64,000 nt of DNA. Source: Streptomyces sp. 1-11. GTDB taxonomy: Bacteria > Actinomycetota > Actinomycetes > Streptomycetales > Streptomycetaceae. Of this stretch, positions 57,632-64,000 are shown one piece after another (position 1 is the stretch's first letter; every line of letters starts with the position of its first letter). Under the pieces are notes generated by a model, which worked only from the letters and a program-made list of their open reading frames with translations, searched no databases and was not told where the DNA came from. Both the position numbers and the translations under genes were made by a program. The stretch spans positions 123,348 through 187,347 of the forward strand of contig NZ_BJTV01000012.1 in assembly GCF_007176755.1 (NCBI RefSeq), read 5' to 3'.

Positions 57632-59116
57632 GTGCCAGTGGGCGGCAACGGCGGAAGCGGGACGAACGCTGACAAGCGCCCCAACGACCTGCTCGGTTCC
57701 TGGTTCGTGCGCAGCGGCTGGTCCAAGGGCGAGCTGGCCCGCCAGGTGAACCGCCGGGCCCGCCAGCTGGGCGCCAACCACATCTCCACGGACACCTCGC
57801 GGGTGCGCCGCTGGCTGGACGGCGAGAACCCTCGCGAGCCGATCCCGCGGATCCTGTCCGAGCTCTTCTCCGAGCGCTTCGGCTGCGTCGTCTCCATCGA
57901 GGACCTCGGCCTGCGCGCCGTCCGCCAGTCACCCTCCGCGTCCGGCGTCGACCTGCCCTGGACGGGTCCGCAGGCGGTGGCCCTGCTCAGCGAGTTCTCA
58001 CGCAGCGACCTGATGCTGGCGCGGCGCGGGTTCCTCGGGACCTCGCTGGCCCTGGCCGCCGGCCCCTCCCTCGTCGAGCCCCTCCAGCGCTGGCTCGTCC
58101 CGGCCCCCTCCTCACCCTCGCAGCCGGAGCCGGAGACCGCTCTCGACTCCCGCAGGCCGGGCCGGCTGTCCAAACCCGAACTGGAACTGCTGGAGTCCAC
58201 CACGCGGATGTTCCGCCAGTGGGACGCCCAGTGCGGTGGCGGCCTGCGCCGCAAGGCGGTCGTCGGCCAGCTGCACGAGGTCACCGACCTGCTCCAGGAA
58301 CCCCAGCCCGAGGCGACCGGCCGCAGGCTCTTCAAGGTCGCCGCCGAACTCGCCGAACTCGCGGGCTGGATGTCGTACGACGTGGGCCTGCAGCCCACCG
58401 CGCAGAAGTACTTCGTCCTCGCGCTGCACGCCGCCAAGGAGGCCGGCGACAAGCCGCTCGGCTCCTACATCCTGTCCAACATGAGCCGCCAGATGATCCA
58501 TCTCGGTCGGCCCGACGACGCCCTGGAGCTGATCCACCTCGCGCAGTACGGCAGCCGCGACTGCGCCGGCCCGCGGACGCAGGCCATGCTGTATGCGATG
58601 GAGGCCCGCGCCTACGCCAACATGGGCCAGCCCGGGAAGTGCAAGCGGGCGGTCCGCATGGCCGAGGACACCTTCGCCGACGTCCACGAGTGGGACGAGC
58701 CGGACCCCGACTGGATCCGCTTCTTCTCCGAGGCCGAGCTGTTCGCGGAGAACTCGCACTCCTACCGCGACCTCGCCTACGTTGCCGGCCGCAGCCCCGC
58801 CTACGCCTCGCTGGCGCAGCCGCTGATGGAGCGCGCGGTCGAACTGTTCGCCGAGGACCGCGAGCACCAGCGGTCGTACGCGCTGAACCTGATCGGCCTG
58901 GCCACCGTGCACCTGCTGCGGCGCGAGCCCGAGCAGAGCACCCGGTTCGCCTGCGACGCCATGCGGGTCGCCAAGAAGGTGCGTTCCGAGCGGGTGAACA
59001 CCCGCATCCGCAAGACGGTCGACACCGCCGTGCGCGACTTCGGCGACCTCGCGGCCGTCGCCGACCTCTCCGAGCAGCTCGCCGTGGACCTGCCGGAGGC
59101 CGCGGAGGCCGTCTGA
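57632..59116 (+). CDS. nsdA: NsdA, negative regulator of differentiation and antibiotic production
   Basis: 494-residue Streptomyces regulator. The N-terminal part (LLGSWFVRSGWSKGELARQVNRRARQLGANHISTDTSRVRRWLDGENPREPIP) resembles a helix-turn-helix of the XRE type. The remaining 350 residues are TPR-like helical repeats (AAKEAGDKPLGSYILSNMSRQMIHLGRPDDALELIHLAQYG). Disruption of nsdA (SCO5582) in S. coelicolor increases actinorhodin and sporulation, as I recall the literature. The GTG start is at 57632. It precedes the amtB operon but is probably separately transcribed. Confidence 0.95.
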   Translation: MPVGGNGGSGTNADKRPNDLLGSWFVRSGWSKGELARQVNRRARQLGANHISTDTSRVRRWLDGENPREPIPRILSELFSERFGCVVSIEDLGLRAVRQSPSASGVDLPWTGPQAVALLSEFSRSDLMLARRGFLGTSLALAAGPSLVEPLQRWLVPAPSSPSQPEPETALDSRRPGRLSKPELELLESTTRMFRQWDAQCGGGLRRKAVVGQLHEVTDLLQEPQPEATGRRLFKVAAELAELAGWMSYDVGLQPTAQKYFVLALHAAKEAGDKPLGSYILSNMSRQMIHLGRPDDALELIHLAQYGSRDCAGPRTQAMLYAMEARAYANMGQPGKCKRAVRMAEDTFADVHEWDEPDPDWIRFFSEAELFAENSHSYRDLAYVAGRSPAYASLAQPLMERAVELFAEDREHQRSYALNLIGLATVHLLRREPEQSTRFACDAMRVAKKVRSERVNTRIRKTVDTAVRDFGDLAAVADLSEQLAVDLPEAAEAV

Positions 59117-59447
59117 CCTGGCAGGACCCGCAAGCCCCGGCCGCGGCCGGGCCTCCCGAACCGCCCGACTCGGCTCCCCCGCGCCAGGTCATCGGAGAGG
59201 TCCGCCGCGGCCGGTTCGTTCGCTCCCGTGGAGGTTGCGCCACGATAACGATCCCGCAGCCGGACATCCCGCTCTTCACCGACGCGTAACACGCAGGGCG
59301 CCTTCGTCACCCCGGCGAAACAGCGAGGGGCTTCCGCCGAAACCGCGCTGCGCCAGTCTCATGGCGCATAACCGGCCCACCCCTCACCCGACCGGACCGC
59401 TCAGGCACCGCCCGCACGGGGCCGTACCAACCGACGAGGAGACGCCG
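59117..59447. other. amtB upstream region
   Basis: 331 bases between nsdA and amtB. It contains the GlnR box described separately at 59306-59343 and otherwise no supported gene. Confidence 0.6.
59306..59343 (+). promoter_or_regulatory. GlnR box upstream of amtB
   Basis: GTCAC-n6-GAAAC-n6-GGGCT-n6-GAAAC. The two GAAAC half-sites are exactly 22 bp apart, the known a-n6-b-n6-a-n6-b layout of Streptomyces GlnR sites, about 105 bp before the amtB start. The second a-half (GGGCT) is a poor match. Confidence 0.85.
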
Positions 59448-60793
<1,346 letters not shown>

Positions 60794-60797
<4 letters not shown>

Positions 60798-61132
60798 AGC
60801 TCATCACCGCCGTCGTCAAGCCGCACCGGCTGGACGAGATCAAGGAGGCCCTGCAGGCCTTCGGCGTCCACGGTCTGACGGTCACCGAGGCCAGCGGCTA
60901 CGGGCGTCAGCGGGGTCACACCGAGGTCTACCGCGGTGCCGAGTACACCGTCGACCTGGTTCCCAAGATCCGCATAGAGGTGCTGGCCGAGGACGACGAC
61001 GCCGAGCAGCTCGTCGAGGTCATCGTGAAGGCCGCCAGGACCGGCAAGATCGGTGACGGCAAGGTCTGGTCGCTGCCGGTGGAGACTGCCGTACGGGTCC
61101 GCACCGGCGAGCGCGGCCCGGACGCGCTCTGA
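60794..61132 (+). CDS. glnK: Nitrogen regulatory protein P-II (GlnK)
   Basis: 112-residue PII signalling protein. The N-terminus MKLITAVVKPHRLDEIKEAL is typical. The T-loop Tyr51 is present in YRGAEYTVDLVPK, the residue adenylylated by GlnD in Streptomyces. GKIGDGKVWSLPVETAVRVRTGERG is the C-terminal signature. GlnK is known to bind ATP/ADP and 2-oxoglutarate and to block AmtB. ATGA overlap with amtB shows translational coupling. Confidence 0.98.
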
Positions 61133-61152
61133 CACAGGACGGGAGTCGCTGG

Positions 61153-63603
61153 GTGACGGGTACGGATGTGCGCGAAGAGACGGACGACTCGGGACCCGGC
61201 GGTTACGCGGCGGCCCGGCTGCGCCTCCTCACCGAGGGGGCGCGGTCCGGGCCGCCGCGCCGTTCGGCGCTCGCCGAGCTGACCGACGACTGGCTCACCG
61301 GCCTCTTCACGGCCGCGGCCGGCGCGACCGGTGGCGTCTCGCTGGTCGCCGTGGGCGGCTACGGCCGCGGGGAGCTGTCCCCGCGCAGCGACCTGGACCT
61401 CCTGCTGCTGCACGACGGCGCCGGTGCCGGCGCGGTCGCCGCCCTGGCCGACCGTCTCTGGTACCCGGTCTGGGACCTCGGCCTCGCCCTCGACCACTCC
61501 GTGCGCACCCCGGCCGAGGCCCGCAAGGCCGCCGGTGAGGACCTGAAGGTCCAGCTCGGCCTGCTGGACGCCCGGCACCTCGCCGGCGACCCGGCCCTCA
61601 CCGCCGCACTGCGCACCACCGCCCTGGCCGACTGGCGCAACCAGGCCCCCGGGCGCCTTCCCGAACTGCGGGAACTCTGCGCGGAGCGCGCCGAACGGCA
61701 CGGTGAGCTGCAATACCTCCTGGAACCCGACCTCAAGGAGGCCCGCGGCGGTCTCAGGGACGCCACCGCCCTGCGCGCCGTGGCCGCCTCCTGGCTGGCC
61801 GACGCCCCGCGCGAGGGCCTCGCGGACGCCCGCCGTCGCCTGCTCGACGTCCGGGACGCCCTGCACCTGGCCACCGGCCGCGCCACCGACCGGCTCGCCC
61901 TGCAGGAACAGGACCAGGTCGCCGCCGGACTGGGCCTGCTGGACGCCGACACCCTGCTGCGCCAGGTCTACGAGGCCGCCCGGGTGATCTCGTACGCCGG
62001 CGACGTCACCTGGCGCGAGGTCGGCCGCGTGCTGCGCTCACGCGCCGTTCGCCCGCGGCTGCGGGCCATGCTGGGCGGCGGCAGACCGGTCGCCGAGCGG
62101 TCGCCGCTGGCCGAGGGCGTCGTCGAGCAGGACGGCGAGGTGGTGCTCGCCCACGCCGCACGCCCCGAACGCGACCCCGTGCTCCCGCTGCGCGCCGCGG
62201 CCGCCGCGGCCCAGGCCGGTCTCCCGCTCTCCCTGCACGCCGTACGGCGTATGGCCGCCACCACCCGCCCGCTGCCCGCGCCCTGGCCCGCCGAGGCCCG
62301 CGAGCAGCTCGTCACGCTGCTCGGCTCCGGCCGTGCGACCATCGGCGTCTGGGAGGCGCTGGAGGCGGAGGGCCTGATCAGCCGGCTGCTGCCCGACTGG
62401 GAACGGGTCCGCTGCCGACCGCAGCGCAACGCCGTCCACCTCTGGACGGTGGACCGGCACCTGATCGAGACCGCGGTCCGCGCCTCGGAACTGACCCGCC
62501 GCGTCAGCCGCCCCGACCTGCTGCTCGTCGCCGCGCTGCTGCACGACATCGGCAAGGGCTGGCCCGGCGACCACTCCGTGGCCGGCGAGATCATCGCCAG
62601 GGACGTGGCCGCGCGGATCGGCTTCGACCACGCCGACGCCACCGTGCTCGCCACCCTCGTGCGGCACCATCTGCTGCTGATCGAGACCGCCACCCGGCGC
62701 GACCTGGACGACCCCGCCACCGTCCGCTCGGTCGCCGAGGCCGTCGGCACCCCGGGCACGCTGGAACTGCTGCACGCCCTCACCGAGTCCGACGCCCTCG
62801 CGACCGGCCCCGCCGCCTGGTCCTCCTGGCGCGGCTCCCTCGTCGCCGACCTGGTGCGGCGCGTGGCCGCCGTCCTCGCGGGCGAGGAGGGCGACGAGCC
62901 CGAACCCGCCGCGCCCACCGCCGAGCAGGAACGCCTCGCCATCGAGGCCTTCCGCACCGGCGGCCCGGTCCTCGCGCTGCGCGCGCAGCCGGAACCGGCG
63001 CCAGAGGAGGACGTGCCGGGCGGGCCGGAACCGCTCGGCGTGGAGCTGATCATCGCCGTACCGGACCAGCCGGGCGTGCTGCCGGCCGTCGCCGGCGTGC
63101 TCGCCGTGCACCGGCTGACCGTCCGCACGGCCGGGCTGCGCGCCCTGCGCCTGCCCGACGACGTCGAGGACGCCTCTGTCCTGCTGCTGAACTGGCGGGT
63201 CGCCGCCGAGTACGGCTCGCTGCCGCAGGCGGCCCGGCTGCGCGCCGACCTCGTCCGGGCCCTGGACGGCTCCCTCGACGTCGCCGGCCGCCTCGCCGAG
63301 CGGGACGCGGCCTATCCGCGTCGCCGCGGCCGGGCGGCCCCGCCGCCCCGGGTGACGGTGGCCCCGGCGGCCTCCCGCCACGCCACGGTGATCGAGGTGC
63401 GCGCGCAGGACGCACCCGGGCTGCTGTTCCGGATCGGCGCGGCGCTGGAGAAGGCGGCGGTGCGGGTGCGCAGCATGCACGTCAGCACCCTCGGCGCCAA
63501 CGCCGTCGACGCCTTCTACGTGACGACCGGCGCCGGGGCGCCGCTGCCGCCGCGGGACGCGGCCTCGACGGCCGAGGCGCTGGAGGAGGCGTTGCGCGGG
63601 TGA
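61153..63603 (+). CDS. glnD: PII nucleotidyltransferase GlnD
   Basis: 816-residue bifunctional PII-modifying enzyme. The nucleotidyltransferase motif VGGYGRGELSPRSDLDLLLL is near residue 69. A helical linker includes LLEPDLKEARGGLRDATALR. The HD hydrolase motif is LLHDIGKGWPGDHSVAGE near 466. Two C-terminal ACT domains, VELIIAVPDQPGVLPAVAGVL near 629 and TVIEVRAQDAPGLLFRIGAALE near 745, sense glutamine. In streptomycetes it adenylylates rather than uridylylates GlnK. The GTG start at 61153 has GGGAG 7 nt upstream. It is the last gene of the operon. Confidence 0.97.
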   Translation: MTGTDVREETDDSGPGGYAAARLRLLTEGARSGPPRRSALAELTDDWLTGLFTAAAGATGGVSLVAVGGYGRGELSPRSDLDLLLLHDGAGAGAVAALADRLWYPVWDLGLALDHSVRTPAEARKAAGEDLKVQLGLLDARHLAGDPALTAALRTTALADWRNQAPGRLPELRELCAERAERHGELQYLLEPDLKEARGGLRDATALRAVAASWLADAPREGLADARRRLLDVRDALHLATGRATDRLALQEQDQVAAGLGLLDADTLLRQVYEAARVISYAGDVTWREVGRVLRSRAVRPRLRAMLGGGRPVAERSPLAEGVVEQDGEVVLAHAARPERDPVLPLRAAAAAAQAGLPLSLHAVRRMAATTRPLPAPWPAEAREQLVTLLGSGRATIGVWEALEAEGLISRLLPDWERVRCRPQRNAVHLWTVDRHLIETAVRASELTRRVSRPDLLLVAALLHDIGKGWPGDHSVAGEIIARDVAARIGFDHADATVLATLVRHHLLLIETATRRDLDDPATVRSVAEAVGTPGTLELLHALTESDALATGPAAWSSWRGSLVADLVRRVAAVLAGEEGDEPEPAAPTAEQERLAIEAFRTGGPVLALRAQPEPAPEEDVPGGPEPLGVELIIAVPDQPGVLPAVAGVLAVHRLTVRTAGLRALRLPDDVEDASVLLLNWRVAAEYGSLPQAARLRADLVRALDGSLDVAGRLAERDAAYPRRRGRAAPPPRVTVAPAASRHATVIEVRAQDAPGLLFRIGAALEKAAVRVRSMHVSTLGANAVDAFYVTTGAGAPLPPRDAASTAEALEEALRG

Positions 63604-63644
63604 CACCCCGTCCCGCTCCCCGTCCGCTGCGTGAGGCGGGCGGG

Positions 63645-63671
63645 GGATATCCGCTCGCCGGGCGGATATCC
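63645..63671. promoter_or_regulatory. Paired GGATATCC palindromes upstream of ffh
   Basis: GGATATCCGC and its complement GCGGATATCC form a 10-bp inverted repeat with a 7-nt loop. Each arm contains the self-palindrome GGATATCC, 19 bp apart. The site lies 48 bp before the ffh start and 41 bp after the glnD stop. Confidence 0.55.
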
Positions 63672-63718
63672 TGGAGGGCAGCCCGAAACGCCCCCGACAT
63701 CCGAGGACCGACGCCGCC

Positions 63719-64000
63719 GTGTTCGATACCCTCTCCGACCGCCTCAGTGCGACCTTCAAGAACCTCCGCGGGAAAGGCCGACTGAGCGAAGCGGACATCG
63801 ACGCCACGGCGCGCGAGATCCGCATCGCACTGCTCGAAGCCGACGTGGCCCTGCCTGTCGTCCGGTCGTTCATCAAGAACGTCAAGGAACGCGCCCTCGG
63901 CGCCGAGGTCTCCAAGGCGCTGAACCCCGCCCAGCAGGTCCTCAAGATCGTCAACGACGAGCTGGTGACCATCCTCGGCGGTGAGACCCGCCGGCTCCGC
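63719..64000 (+). CDS. ffh: Signal recognition particle protein Ffh (partial, 3' end cut by window edge)
   Basis: First 94 codons of the SRP54 GTPase: MFDTLSDRLSATFKNLRGKGRLSEADIDATAREIRIALLEADVALPVVRSFIKNVKERALG... This is the helical N domain; the G and M domains lie beyond the window. Ffh binds 4.5S RNA and signal sequences and docks on FtsY, encoded 7 kb upstream. The GTG start is at 63719. Confidence 0.96.
   Translation, partial: MFDTLSDRLSATFKNLRGKGRLSEADIDATAREIRIALLEADVALPVVRSFIKNVKERALGAEVSKALNPAQQVLKIVNDELVTILGGETRRLR

Noticed and set aside
57306..57749. Plus-strand ORF overlapping the nsdA start
   Set aside because: No recognisable motif, and it runs through the NsdA coding start in another frame; NsdA has clear family similarity.

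Overview
The window is a 64 kb piece of Streptomyces chromosomal core. It has very high GC with third codon positions almost all G or C, frequent GTG and some TTG starts, and Streptomyces-specific regulators (NdgR, NsdA, conservons, HupS). From memory, the gene order matches the S. coelicolor SCO5537-SCO5586 region. No rRNA, CRISPR array, prophage or insertion sequence was seen. Locus numbers and symbols taken from S. coelicolor are recalled, not looked up.

Left (1-10.4 kb, minus strand): two tandem conservons, each cvnA-cvnB-cvnC-cvnD (sensor-kinase-like protein, roadblock protein, DUF742 protein, small GTPase). The left one runs off the edge inside cvnD. The two cvnD genes are almost identical in DNA sequence. 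10.4-15.4 kb: a short repeat-containing ORF, a fumarylacetoacetase-fold hydrolase, gltX, a HAD phosphatase, and a Gln-Glu-Glu-Gln-Glu tRNA cluster with its own promoter and terminator. The tRNAs lie next to the synthetase that charges tRNA-Glu.

15.4-28.5 kb: a divergent MerR/DUF4188 pair with a shared operator, ndgR divergent from leuCD, the histone-like hupS, F420 biosynthesis cofC, phospholipid genes plsC-gpsA, ddl (probably leaderless), a DUF3515 lipoprotein with a stand-alone RAM-domain regulator, thiL-thiD, and rpmB. 28.7-43.1 kb: a DAK2/FakA-like kinase, an HSP90-family/TPR operon (the most accessory-looking item here), recG, rsmD, coaD, a SepIVA-type coiled-coil protein, DUF177, rpmF, rnc (absB) and mutM.

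43.2-57.2 kb: an HxlR/flavodoxin divergent pair with a palindromic operator, a CAP-domain protein, acylphosphatase, a small coiled-coil protein, smc with an unusual repeat-built hinge insertion, glucose permease glcP, a luciferase-like monooxygenase, a cytosine-type permease, ftsY and an orphan prim-pol-like protein. 57.6-64 kb: nsdA, then the nitrogen operon amtB-glnK-glnD with a clear GlnR box, then the start of ffh.

Most genes are housekeeping and well supported. The points most worth a second look are the near-identical cvnD pair, the HSP90/TPR operon and the eroded partial copies of its 3' end, the SMC hinge insertion, the 57-bp tandem repeat in cvnA1, and several operator or promoter sites.
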